Source of the DNA: Albifimbria verrucaria
Lineage: Eukaryota > Ascomycota > Sordariomycetes > Hypocreales > Stachybotryaceae
Reading direction: 5' to 3'
Assembly (NCBI GenBank): GCA_020081605.1
Contig: JAHREC010000013.1
Span: forward strand, 2,480,001 to 2,544,000
DNA length: 64,000 nt
The position numbers and the translations under genes were made by a program. This document shows, piece by piece, positions 47,314 to 58,972 of the stretch (its first letter is position 1; each line of letters opens with the position of its first letter). The notes beneath the pieces are model-generated. The model was not told the origin of the DNA and did not search any database. It saw nothing but the letters and a program-made list of their open reading frames with translations.

Positions 47314-50012
47314 CTACCTCTCCCAAGGCTGGCCTACGTAGTAGCTCTCGGGCAGGTCCGTTTCCCAGGTTGGCCGTTCCACAACAGCCACTTCCAATGG
47401 CTGATCCTCCGTGTTGAGACGTGCGAGTCCAAATATCGGCCGGTACTTGTACGTTATCCACCACTTGTAGCCCTGACCGCTCGCTCCCACGAGTTCACCA
47501 CCGCCCTGCGAGCCATCGGCATTGCGCAGTCGGGCAAGTTCCGTCGGGCGATCTTCCGTCTCATCCTCACTGTCAATGTCATCCATGTCGGGAGCATCGT
47601 CCATATCGACGTCTTCCCACTCTCCGGCCACGTGCTTCTGGATATGGTGTGGGGCGAGGTTGCCCTGTGCCATCTTACCTCCAGCACCGCTACTGGCACC
47701 GGTTCTCTTGCGCTTGATTCCTTGCTGGCCTTGCTGGTCGCCATTGGCCTGCTGCGCAGGATCCTGGAGATCTTGGGACATGTCCAGCATGAACAGGAAG
47801 GATGCACCGTAGACCCAGACACGTAGACCCTGCCATATGACTCCCTTGGCCAAATCGAGCAGATCTTGAATCGGGCCTGGCAAAGCCTTTCGAGGGTGCT
47901 GTCGAGACCAACGCGTCAGTGAACCCTTTTGTGGGTGGAAGGCGAGAATGTTCCACGAGGACGTAATCGCCAAGAGGATGCTCTCGCCGGCGCCGCTACC
48001 GTCTGCACCTTGCTCGGCCTCGCTGTCCTGTGTCGCGGGTACATCATCCGAGAAGGAGAGCACAACAGGGGCTGAAGGGAGCTTGGGCAACAGCTTCGCG
48101 GCCGGATTGCGGATCCAAGCATCGTTGGCTTTGGAGTCAGCGTACTCCTCATCATCAGATGAGTCGCTCTCAGAAGACGCGTCATCCGCATCAGTGGTGT
48201 CGGTACGTCCCTGGTCTGGGCCATCCTGGCTGCGCAAGACCCAGGTATCAATGTAACCGGCAAGGTCAGCCGTCGCAAGCATTTGCGAGTTAGATGCAAA
48301 GGCCACCTGTGTGATGTTCCTATCGTAGCTCCCCAGACCGCCATTTGTAATGTAACGAGGGATATTTCGACTGAGACGCTTAAGCTTCTGCACGTCGGTG
48401 AAGTCGAAGGCGTTGCCACCTTCCTGCGTGCCCTCAACTTTGGTTACGAGGACCCTGGAGCCTGCCTGGATCAGGCATAGCCACTTGCCATCTGGTGACA
48501 AGCGCACCTGTGTGGCGCCGGAGACCCTCAGCCTCTGAGGCAGCTCGAGGGTGAACAGCTTGACATCGGAGGGTTTCGTAGGGTCTTGGTGCTGCAGGCG
48601 GAAGGCCTTGACGTCGGTAGCGGTGGATACGACAAGGAGAGTGCCGTCCTGGTTAATGGTAGCGGAAGCAATGTTGGAGTCGCCCTTGACCACAATGGTC
48701 TTGAGTAGTTTGCGGTTCTGGTTAATGTCTTCATCGGTGTCATTCAGCACATCGGTTGCTGCTCGTCGTAGAACCCAGACATGGATTTCTCTATCCCACC
48801 AACTGACGAGGAATCTCGATCGCGGAGCACTGATCAAAGGAGGCTGCTGAGGCAGGTTGCTTATCGTTCGGTGATTCTCCCGAGCCATCTCCTTCAGGGG
48901 TACAACCATTAAGTGCGCATCAGGTCCTGGGTTGTTGTTAGTCCCATGTCCATCCACGGCTGTCAATATACACTATACATACCTCCTGAAACGACGACAT
49001 TGATTCGACCCTGCTCAAAAGATGCCATGGCTTTGACATCGTGGTCGTGATACTTCCTGCCAACTACCTTGCTCCAGCGGTGGGCTGAGCCAGGAGCCTT
49101 TCTGTGAAGAACGGTTCGCCTGTCCATGCCTCCGCTAACGATGGATGTTCCGTCAGCGCTGACAGCGAGGCTGAGAACATCCTGCTTGTGACTCTGCAGG
49201 CGCTGAGACTGAGTGTATGTCTTGCCGTCCCAAATGCAAACCTGGCCGGTGGAGTCGCCAGAGACAATGTCTCCTCCAGGAAGGCACCTGACAGACCAGA
49301 CGATGATGTCCTTAGAGCCGCCAACCAGGTCGGAGCCCAGGGTCATGCGTCGCAGCAGGGTACCCTTTGTAATGTCGTACGCACGAACGGTGCTATCCGA
49401 ACAGCCGACGATAACGACCTTGCGAGATTGAAAGGTAATGCTGACCATCTGAGCGCGCTTGGTGGGAGACTTGACAACAACTCTCTGAAAGCGAAGGTCA
49501 TCGTCTTCGAGGGAGTAGATGACCAACTCGCCGTCAATCGTTCCGGCTATCAGCTTGTTCGAGCCCTGTGTCTCCTGGAACGCGCCATTGAGCTGGGCCT
49601 TGTCGTTCGTAGCAGCAGGCTGTGCCGCGATGCACCAGATGTCGCCATGCTGGCCGCTCGCATGTCTCTTCGGTTTTCCTGTCTCAAGATCCCACTCGGT
49701 CACGGTCGAGGTGTAGCCGATGCTGAACAGACGCGACTTGCCGAGGAGGACTCTTCCGTCGCCTAGGTCCTGATCAGGCTCGTTGACCCAGACAAGGCCG
49801 TCGACGCTTCGATCCTTGCCGCCACGGATGACGAGCTCTTGGTGCCAGGCACCGTTGGCAGGGTTCCAGATCTCAATGTCTCCATTTGCGCGGCCAATTG
49901 CCAGCCGAGCGACCAAGGCCTGCTTTGCGGTTCTGGTCTTGGGGTGCGAGAAGGCCACGGCGTTGATGGCCGACGGCGGGTAGGGTAGAAATCGGCAGCG
50001 ATGAACGTCCAT
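47314..50012 (-). CDS. utp4: U3 snoRNP / SSU processome protein Utp4
   Basis: Utp4 (human cirhin) belongs to the t-UTP/UTPA complex that binds nascent pre-rRNA in the nucleolus and is needed for 18S rRNA processing. Exons 50012-48983 and 48926-47314, with a 56-nt intron (branch GACTAAC). The spliced frame is 880 residues and needs no correction. The N-terminus MDVHRCRFLPYPPSAINAVA is typical of fungal Utp4. WD40 units follow, e.g. IGRANGDIEIWNP, SGDSTGQVCIWDG and IVSGGMDRRTV. The intron-spanning SGGPDAHLMVVPLKE motif is also family-specific. A second propeller contains RLSPDGKWLCL and is followed by acidic linkers and the conserved C-terminal KYRPIFGL and VVERPTWE block. Confidence 0.95.
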
Positions 50013-50919
50013 GATTGCGCGCGGACCCTTGATTGTCGCTGTTCGATCAAGAGTGTCGTACGCAAGCCAGACTCGTTGTGTTCAGCGGGCGCTCACGAGG
50101 AGTTCAGATCGAGTATCTGCTGGCTGGTCCGACTGGAGTTGCAATCCAGCCTTGTCCAGAATTTTTTTTCTTGCACCAGCGGTACGTACAGATAAGGGAC
50201 TGCTCGATAAGAGATTTAAGGTGTGGTCTCTGCGTCACTGCCCCTCCATTATACCCCCACTAGTACGTACTGGCACCTGTTCAATAAGACAGGTAAAGAC
50301 TGCCAGTTGTCTGTTTTTAGGGTGTATTATAGCTTGTTAGGATGAGAGAACTCGTTTTAATAGTGCCTGGTGTTGGAGTTTTCAATTTGAAACCTAAAGT
50401 GCTCAAGGCTGTGGTCGCAATGAGAACAGACCATAGCTCACGAGCATGCGTTTTGCCAAAATCGAGAAACATTGATTCCTTACCAATGCGCGAGGAACAC
50501 ATAGGTGCTCATTGTTTAACAATGCATAGTTCTTGTGCAAGCAATTCAATTGCATCAGTTTGTCCATGGGACTGTATGGTCATGCCTGTCGTGAATTATT
50601 GTGCTGCGAATTAATAGCATCAATAGTTGTTTATGCTCTGTAGGTTGGCTAGTCTCACTTAATAGTCTCACTCAATAGTCTAACGTTATATAATCAGTTG
50701 CAAGTTTGCAATCTTGGCCCCCAAGGGCTAGTTAAATTCAGATAGTACATTCGTATGTCTAATTAATTAACCTCCAACTCCCATTGGCCGTAACCGCCCT
50801 CTCAAAGCATAGTAGCTTCCTGTTGCTCATTAATTATCTCCCTAACACCAACCTCGCCATTGCCCAAGACTTAGGACATTGTGTCTATGTACTCATAATT
50901 CATAACTCATAATATAACT
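50013..50919. other. intergenic, AT-rich on the right
   Basis: utp4 promoter side (about 50013-50300), then AT-rich DNA (50600-50900) before the stop of the transcription-factor gene. No other gene seen. Confidence 0.55.
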
Positions 50920-52310
50920 TTAGGCTGGGATCCAAGGACTCCATGCAGCCCTTTGATCCTCATAATTTTGTGGATCTCGCAGCTGTGGGCGCGCGCTCGG
51001 AATTACAGACAAACACCACCCCAGAAGCTCTGAGTATCGCCCATCTAGGGCCTCCATAATAGATGTCAAGGCTGACTCTGGCCAGCCCCGCGTCCACCAA
51101 ACAAGATCCGAATAGTGCTGGCGGGACGCACACCAGTGCGCCATCAGAACCAGCGCCAAAGGGTCCCGGTGTCGAAGCAGCTCAGCGTAGCCTGGAGTAA
51201 GCCTTCCCAGCCACCCGCAAACAACACTGTAGTCGCACGTAGTCGTCGCAACACGTCGTATAACCTTGTGAAGGCCGGTTGCGGCATGTACAAGGGCAGC
51301 CTTGCGATACTGTGTGATCGGTGTGCTTTCGTCGAGGCCATGGATCAGATTCAACACCGCCGCCACAGCTCTTTCGGCGTCCGGCCACGATATCTCGACA
51401 GAATACGGCTTGATGTCGGCTTCTGTTACTTGCGGAGACCTGAATTGTTCAAGCGGATGTGGACCCTTCCAGTCGATTTGGAAGAGAGTCACACAGCCTC
51501 GAAATAGACCAATGACCTGAGCAAGGAGTTCTATTCGATCACAGTGTGTGGTGTCTACCGGGTCGGCGATCGGCAACGCAAAGGCACAGGCGACAAGAAC
51601 GGCGGACGCTGTGAATGCAGCCTCGCAATTCTCAGCAGTGATACCTGAGGCGAGCATGGGGCGGAAGTGAGCTAGAGCTGTGGCCTTATGGCGCAAAGCA
51701 GCGACTAGATACGCTGATCGTTGAGGCGATGCGGCGTCGCCCGCCGAGGATGCTAGATGCAAAGCCGAGTAACAGAGCACAGCCTCCTGAACGTACGGAT
51801 GCATCACAGCGTTGCGGGTAATGGCGGGATTGAGAACTGGGAAGAGACGTGACTCTAGAACTGGAGCCATGTGCCTCCCGGTCAAGTTGTTCATGTAGTG
51901 ATGTAATAGATTCTGCTCGGTTCGCTCGAGCGTAAAGGAGGATGGTGAGTATACTATCGAGACTGCGGGCGCGGTTGATTGTACTGCGGATGAGGATGCC
52001 TCGCTGTGTTGCGATTCCATTCCGGGAGAGCTCCGTGCACTGAATACAGATTGGCCCCCAGTCATAGGATAGCCAACCGCTGCTGACTGTGGTACGAAAG
52101 GATCGTAAGAGCTCATGAGGTGCCGGTAGATGCACTCAGCGCCCCGTTTCTGGCAACGCAAGCATGTTGGTTGAGTCTGGTCGCACTGCAAGTCGTCGTT
52201 AGCGCAATGCGTCAGCAGTGTAACACGATAAGGGTCCATACCTTCACCCGCTTTGACTTGCATCGCAAGCAGCCATGGTGAGAGTTGGTGTGCGATCGAC
52301 GGGACGGCAT
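50920..52310 (-). CDS. Zn2Cys6 transcription factor
   Basis: Fungal binuclear-zinc-cluster regulator, probably nuclear, binding CGG-type half sites. Exon 1 is 52310-52242 (23 codons), exon 2 is 52185-50920, with a 56-nt intron that interrupts the zinc cluster as in many of these genes. 444 residues, no correction. Six cysteines at 14, 17, 24, 31, 34 and 41 (HHGCLRCKSKRVKCD, then CLRCQKRGAEC) match the C-x2-C-x6-C-x6-C-x2-C-x6-C pattern. The C-terminal part has the LLHHYMNNLTG region and helices typical of the sterol-uptake-control (UPC2/ECM22-like) subgroup. Target genes cannot be told from the sequence. It is divergent from the carboxylate transporter at 57006, but 4.7 kb away. Confidence 0.9.
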
Positions 52311-55300
52311 GGTGCCTGTTGTATTATGATCGTAAACTTCAAGGTGTATGCCTCAATAATTGCCGATAGCAACTCCTATCTGTACGCTGTGTTGACCTAT
52401 TGAAGTCCAAGTGTTTGTCGTATCTTGTTGTCAGGACACCGAATGAGTTAAGCGCTTATGCGTTATGTGTTGAGACTAGGATCTCTCGTTGCCTCGTGTA
52501 CTATGACAAAACCACCAGCAATTGAACTGTCTTCAATTGTGAGTGGCAATTGAATAGATCGATGGTGGGTTGTCGAGAGGTGACAGTGTGCTTCTAAGGT
52601 AATTGTAGAATATTGAACGGTCGTTTGAAGAGCGCAAGTAATTGGAGTAACGGGCATAGGCGAGCTACAGGCTTTAAAACAAAGGACAACCCGTGGGCTA
52701 GATCGAGACCAAGACAAAACCTTTCTCCTCCTGGTTAGCAGTCAAGCGACCAGGATTCAAATCTGAATATGACAGTGGCCAGCTCTCTATGGTACGGTAT
52801 CCACACTGCATAAGCGCGGTTGTGATGGAGGAGGAGGAGGAGGAGCGGGATTCGTGATGCTAAGAGCAGCTTAAGCGAGGTAGGCGAGCGTAGACGAGCG
52901 TAGACGAGCTGAGACAGGGGTACCAAAGTGCCGATAGCATGAATTTAAGTACAATTTCCCACACGTGGTCCCAAGTTACATGTGAAAGCGCCAAGATGGC
53001 CGTTAGAGTCGTAGGGCTGGAGTATGAATAAGGGATGGAACTCAATACAGTAATTCCAGTCACCGAAGGAGTGACGGCGACAACCGCAAGGTAACCCAAG
53101 TACAGCCTGAACGACATGAAGCAGTGGCATAACTCAAATCCAGGTGTCTCATTTGTATGATGGGGGCACAGCCACAGCCTTTCAAGAGATTGAGTATGGG
53201 ATGATCACTATACGGCGTATCGGTCACGGCCGAGTTACCTCCCTCAAGCGCCACTAAGCTCGGTGACACCGCTTGATTGGGCCATGGAGCGACCCTGCAT
53301 CAATTTAGACAAGTCCACAAGCAACCGTTTTAGTGTGGGCCATGGAACGTTCCTCTGGCGAAGGATGCGGTTGGGCTACTAAGACGGGCTATAGGACGGG
53401 ACCAGAGGCGCGCCTTGGCGGCACTGGGAAATGGCACCAAGGCTGCAGAAGACTTAATTAGACACGTTGATTTGCCGCGGCATTCGTACGAACAAGCTTA
53501 GCCTTACCATGCAGGGGGTCAGGGGCCTAGGTCGAGGACAGGGCTGGACGGGCTCGGGGACGGCAAAGAGATACAGGGTGTTGCCTTGAGCTCTAGAGAT
53601 CGTGAGGAGAGCAAAGATCGCAGAGAGTCCTTGCGGTATCCGCCGCGTCATGTTCATCCGTCCCGCTGTGCAGGAAGGCCTGCCGGCATTGGCACGAGCC
53701 TATCTTTCCTACGGGGCCAATTGCACGGGGTTTAACATATCTTCCTTGTGTGGGCTATCACAACGGAGTTTATCAAGGCTCCGGACAAGTTGCACCGATC
53801 CCGATGCCGAGAATCCTTCTCAAATCAAGTAACGAGTTGAAGTGGGTTCCCTCCCACTGCGATGGAGAGGTCGAAATGGCCTGCTGCCAAAGATAACTCA
53901 ACGCCTTATGGGGCGTGTTTCGGTCTGAATATCCGGCGACCACGTTTCCCCTTGGTCGCTATTCTCCGCGCCTACCCGGGCGGGTGGCTGTTCCTTCTGG
54001 CATTGTGGAGATTGGGGAATCGTTCGATAAAGATGCTAGTAATATGAGAGGGGGATAAGGGCAAATAGTGGTCGTAATTGACTATGGTAAGCGACGATGG
54101 AAGCATGGGACTAACGAAAGGTTACATCCTCCTTGGTGGGAATCCTTTGGGCATGGGTGTCTGTGCTGAGCAATGTTGACAATGTTGATAACTGAATCCC
54201 ATGCCTGACTTGGACGGAATCAGTCAAGATGTACAATTGTGACGTCTCACATCTCCACGATTTGGATTTTTTTGAAACAGGTTCTGGAACTTGTCTACGG
54301 TAGGATGCCACGCTTCAGCAAGAGTTGTCGTAGCAGATCCAAGGGGCCGCCAAATGAGGAGAACTGAACAACAAGGCCCACAACTCGATGGATGGCTATA
54401 TCGATACAAAAACCCGTATTCATCAACCAGGGTGGAGTTTAGCCTTGATGGTGGTATCCGATAATTATCCTCAACTCATGGCTCCTGAACGAATTGTGTT
54501 GTCTTGGCACGTATATCGTTCGTTGATACGAATTTTGGAAGCACGTGTTGGGAAACATCGCGTCGCATACACCGAAGGCCCATGTGTTTCAAGACAGTAC
54601 GGGTGGATTAAGGGTGACCAGGCTGAATTTATTATCGCCATGACTGAACGGATGACAAAGCTGACTGACGGGAGCAACCGAGGCCTTCCTTGGCTCGGCT
54701 AAATCCGAAGCGAGCAGCATACGGAGCCACCAATGAGCGGAGGGCAACTGGTCAGCCTCGTCTCACCTCGAGCTCTTGGAGGAGAGGAAGGATAACTCAC
54801 GGACAAGTGCCGGGGTGGTATTTGATGTGGTCGAGGACACCACCACCCTTTGTGCCGGCCCAACTCTCCCAACTTGCCTCCGCAGCAGCCATCCACAGCG
54901 ACGTATTCCCGAGCGGGACCGGTAATAGGCATGACTGAGCAGACGTCTAGCCCGTGCACCCAGCGCCCCGGATTCTGTCATCACCTTTCGGTTTTACAGT
55001 GATGTCTGGTCTGGGCCGTGTCACGCTGCGCGCGCGTAGACAGATCAGATCAACTGGTGACGCCATTGACGGCAGACGTGCTGCGCCCGCGACTGTTTGC
55101 TGCGAAATTGGCACACCACCTGCGTGGCGGCGACGCACCTGGGGGCTAGCAGCGTTCGGCAAGCATTGCCGTGCCTTGGCTAGGCTTGGCTGACACCATT
55201 GGCTGAGAGGATCGAAGCGGGCCGCCGATATATGACGTGAATGCAGCAGCATGGGCGATCCCCATTGTTGGGGCCCGTATTTGGGAGAGTAAGCCCCGAG

Positions 55301-57005
55301 TTGTCCGCCGTCAACCATCCTCTGGCTTTCTGGCCTCTGGGAGGGGAGCGCGGAGATAGGCCGTAAGGAGCCCTAACCCAAGGAGAGCAATTAATTCTTG
55401 TCATGCCCACCGGGTAAAATCCACGCGAGCCGTTGTGGTGAGGAGGCCTTTAAAAGTCAAGGGACGTGCCGGTTCCCGCTGACTGACTGACAAATCGCAA
55501 CCGTCAAGGGTTCTTTCTACGTGCAGGACGAGATTGGCCTTGGCTGAGCATGGCTTGTCTACTCTGCTCTCCGCTGCGCATTGCCTCGTTTGCCAAGTCG
55601 AGATCGGAGCTCGATTGCATCTGGCCAAGAACAGGGTAGAGCAGAGCAGAACAGAGCAGAGCACGTTGAGTCAGTTGATCACGCCCACACATTATTACGT
55701 AGGTGTACGCTCACGCTCGCTCGTTCGCTTGCTTCAACCCATCATCTCCTCTGGTCCCCTTTTCCTGTGTGCGTCCTCTCTCTCCGCTCTAGTCGGGGCT
55801 TGCTGCGTGCCCGGGCCCCTACCACCCCTCCACAATGCTGCTCCTCGTCTCCTCGTCTCCTCCCCTGGGGTTCCCCATTGCAATGTGACCAATCTCCTCC
55901 ACCCGAATTACAAAGCTCGGTTGTTGATCGCGCCACAAAACCGCGGTCTTATGGGGTGTCGGGCAGCTCGTCTGGGCCGATGATCCGCCCTGCATCCGCA
56001 TCTGGATGGGGACTGGATCCACCTCACGGAGCTTTTGGTGTTAGTGCACGGCCGAACCACATCCAACCCCATACCACCATTTCCTTCGCATGGTGAAGGT
56101 GACGCCCTTCACGTCTCCGCAAAAAACTTCTGGTTATGCTTGTTCTGCTTCTGGGGAAGACCCCATGGGCTTCTTGTTTCTCAATTGGCTTCAGGCCATG
56201 CCCCATCGCCATTCCATCCATCCATCCATCCTTCCTCCCCGGCCTCGGCCTCACAACGGGTCCACCAGCCGTAATGACTCGATGCCCTTCCAGACACTAG
56301 GCCCATGGGGAATTATGGATTCCTTTGGCCCGGACAAGATGCATGAGAAACTCAATCTGCGTCGGCTCTGGTTCCTGAGATGAGGGAAGTGTTGCCATGT
56401 GTCGTTTGTTGGGCCGTAGCATCCATCCTCCCCCTCCCTCCCTTTCGAGCTCATCATCCCACACTTACACCACAACCTGTGCAATCTCTGGCGGCCAGCC
56501 AATCCCGCTACGCTTTATGGGGATGCATTTACGTACTTTACCGAGTAACATTGCAACTCTGGGCCTACGAGGTACCACCGGCCTGGCTTAGCCGGTTGGC
56601 CGCATCCCGGTGGGATCGTCATGCTGTCCCCAGACCCCAATCCATGTAGCCAGCCTAACCACCATGATACCCACCTCGCGTCCCTCGCCCATTAATCGTC
56701 CATTTATCCGTCCCCGTGGATCAAGATTGTCGGGCGGATGGAGCTGACCCTGACCCTGTTCCCACCCTACATAAGGCATGATCTCGCTCGTCCCTCTCTT
56801 GAAAAAAGTTTGGACGTCGGTTCTCATTTTTCCTGCAAGAGTTACCCTCCGCGGAGATAATCCTGCTGTCGTCTCGCCTTAGCCTTGGACCCTTACCTGA
56901 CGTCGTCACATCGCCGAGCGTAGAGGTCAACACTCATAGCTTCTGGTGCTGCTCCACATATCGAAAATTTCATCACTCTTCACGACAACAAGACAAATCA
57001 ACACA
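52311..57005. other. 4.7 kb divergent intergenic region
   Basis: No convincing gene on either strand. Frames at 54388-54702 and 55534-56096 have no family features or codon bias. It contains a GAG array (52826-52845), CCAT repeats (56213-56230), GCAGA repeats near 55635-55660 and a CTCCGCGGAG palindrome near the right end. The length suggests an extended promoter, a long leader or a non-coding RNA. Confidence 0.5.
56847..56856. promoter_or_regulatory. CTCCGCGGAG palindrome upstream of the acetate-type transporter
   Basis: A perfect 10-base palindrome containing everted CCG/CGG half-sites lies 150 bp before the ATG at 57006. Such sites are typical targets of Zn2Cys6 dimers. Occupancy is not demonstrated. 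Confidence 0.3.
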
Positions 57006-58061
57006 ATGGCTACCCAAACAGTTGCCCACCCTCCGCCCGCGGAGAAGGATATTGCCATTGACCACGTTCCTCCTCCCAATGGACAGTACCACAATGAATA
57101 TGCTCCCCGCTCACGCTCCCCAGCACCGTGGATTCGTTGGCGACAGGGAAACCGAGGGCTACTCCCGACCCTTCGGTGGTGCTCTCAAGCCGGTACCTGG
57201 AAGCCTTATGAGCACCGCAAGTTTGCCAACCCGGCACCTCTGGGTCTCAGTGCTTTCGCCTTGACTACCTTTGTCCTGTCCTGTGTAAACATGCACGCAC
57301 GAGATGTTACGGCACCCAACATCGCCGTTCCTCTCGCTTTCGGCTACGGCGGCCTTGTCCAGCTGCTCGCCGGCATGTGGTAAGTCTTCAGACACTACTG
57401 CATTCCTTGTCAGATCAACCCCAGAGAGCATTTAAGCTTAAGGGCTTGGCCTACGATGGAATCGATACTGCTTTTACCTGGTTCGGTTATGGTCTAACAC
57501 GTGGGCACAGGGAAATGGCTGTCGGCAACACATTTGGTGCCACCGCTCTGTCATCTTACGGAGGCTTCTGGATCTCCTACGCGATCCTTCTTACACCTGC
57601 ATGGGGCATCACTGCACCTAACGGTCCCTACGAGGGCGATGCCTTCTCCCCATCGGTTTCTTCCTGACCGGATGGTTCATCTTCACCACTATTCTCCTCC
57701 TCTGCACCCTCCGATCGACCCTCGCCTTCTTCCTGCTCTTCTTCACACTTGACCTGGCCTTCCTCTTCCTCGCATGCGAGCAGTATGCTGGTGATATGGG
57801 CAACATGGCGGCCAAGACCGGTCTGCAGAAGGCTGGCGGTTTCTTCGGCTTCTTGGCTGCTTTCCTGGCTTGGTACAACGCCTTGGCCGGTATTCAGGAC
57901 AGCGGGTACGTTTGCCAACCACATCTTTTATCGTCGTCCCAGAACGTTTGGCTAACTCATATTGCAGTAACTCTTTCTTCCAGGTTCCCGTCATCCACTT
58001 CCCGTGGTCCGACAAGGGCATGGAGAGGCGCCAGTCCAAGTCCGAACGCCACGAGGCTTAA
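57006..58061 (+). CDS. GPR1/FUN34/YaaH (Ato/AcpA-type) acetate transporter family protein
   Basis: Plasma-membrane protein of the acetate uptake/ammonia-export family. Exons 57006-57379, 57511-57905, 57968-58061. Missing bases: two C at cccc 57104-57107, one at 57190-57193, one at cccc 57648-57651. The result is exactly 289 codons (288 residues), the normal size. Seen are the N-terminal [19 protein letters not shown] block, the family signature [15 protein letters not shown], and [20 protein letters not shown] spanning intron 1. Further on are [10 protein letters not shown] and several hydrophobic segments ([33 protein letters not shown]). The C-terminal tail is [10 protein letters not shown] then basic. 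In relatives such genes are induced by acetate and repressed by glucose. It is followed by an MCT-type transporter on the same strand. Confidence 0.92.
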
Positions 58062-58972
58062 TTGTGTGGTGCGGATGGTGATATGAGGGGATAAGCTGTT
58101 TCATAGTTGAAGTTCATTTTGGATAGGTCCAGCCAGTTTGGCGTCACGAACGGCCCAGACGGGAATTTGGACGGTTAGCAGACATCTATAGCCAACAATG
58201 TATAATACCCTTTGCTGTTAAGCAAACGAGTAACATGTTGCTGTGAGGTCCCGCCATGCATGGCATGGTCTTGGCGTTTGTCCGGTTTCAGCCCACGTAG
58301 AAATCATGTCTCAGTTGAAAGCTTGACCGTGCCGAGTGCCTACAACCCACAAGAAAGGAAGCGAGAGCCTTGGCTATTTATCAAGACGAGGACGAGGACT
58401 GTCACGGAAACTCTCGCCGAAATTCGACCGCATTCTTTATCGTGACAACGGTCGACTCCGACGACAAATTATCGTGCAACACCGAGTTTCGTCCGTACAA
58501 CAGGCTGACGCTAAACCAAGTATGCTCGGTTGTGTCCACCTTCGTGTCAAGATTCAGTATTTATAAAGGATCATCCCCACTACGCTTCCCTCTGCCCATG
58601 GCTAGTAGCTCCTGTCCTCGGCAGGCTGGGCCTGCTAGCATGGTGGCGGCCACGAGTCGGCAGGCAGAGATTTCGCTGCTATTCCCGAGCCGTCTCCGAT
58701 CATGACTAACAAACGCTCGCTGTGAACCAACCGACCTTGCGAATAGGGCCCCCTTGCTCGATCTCCGGGCATTGACTCTTGGCGGGTCTTGTTGTGGACT
58801 GGACGTGTGTGAAATCAACCCGAAGACAAAATGGCGCCCAGACCTCGTCAGCCAGATGGTCCTCTTCTGTTTTCCCTCGCTTGGGCCGTATTGCTTAAGA
58901 CCTCGTACCTCTCCCCGGCTAATACATAGCAGCTCGTCTTGAAGGCGCTCGCAGCAGCGCAAAGGAGAGTCT
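58062..58972. other. intergenic between the two transporters
   Basis: Terminator side of the acetate-family gene and promoter of the MFS gene. A minus-strand frame at 58561-59067 overlaps the MFS start and is a shadow. Confidence 0.6.

Noticed and set aside
54388..54702. 104-codon plus frame
   Set aside because: No family resemblance, no splice partners and neutral codon use. Isolated in intergenic DNA.
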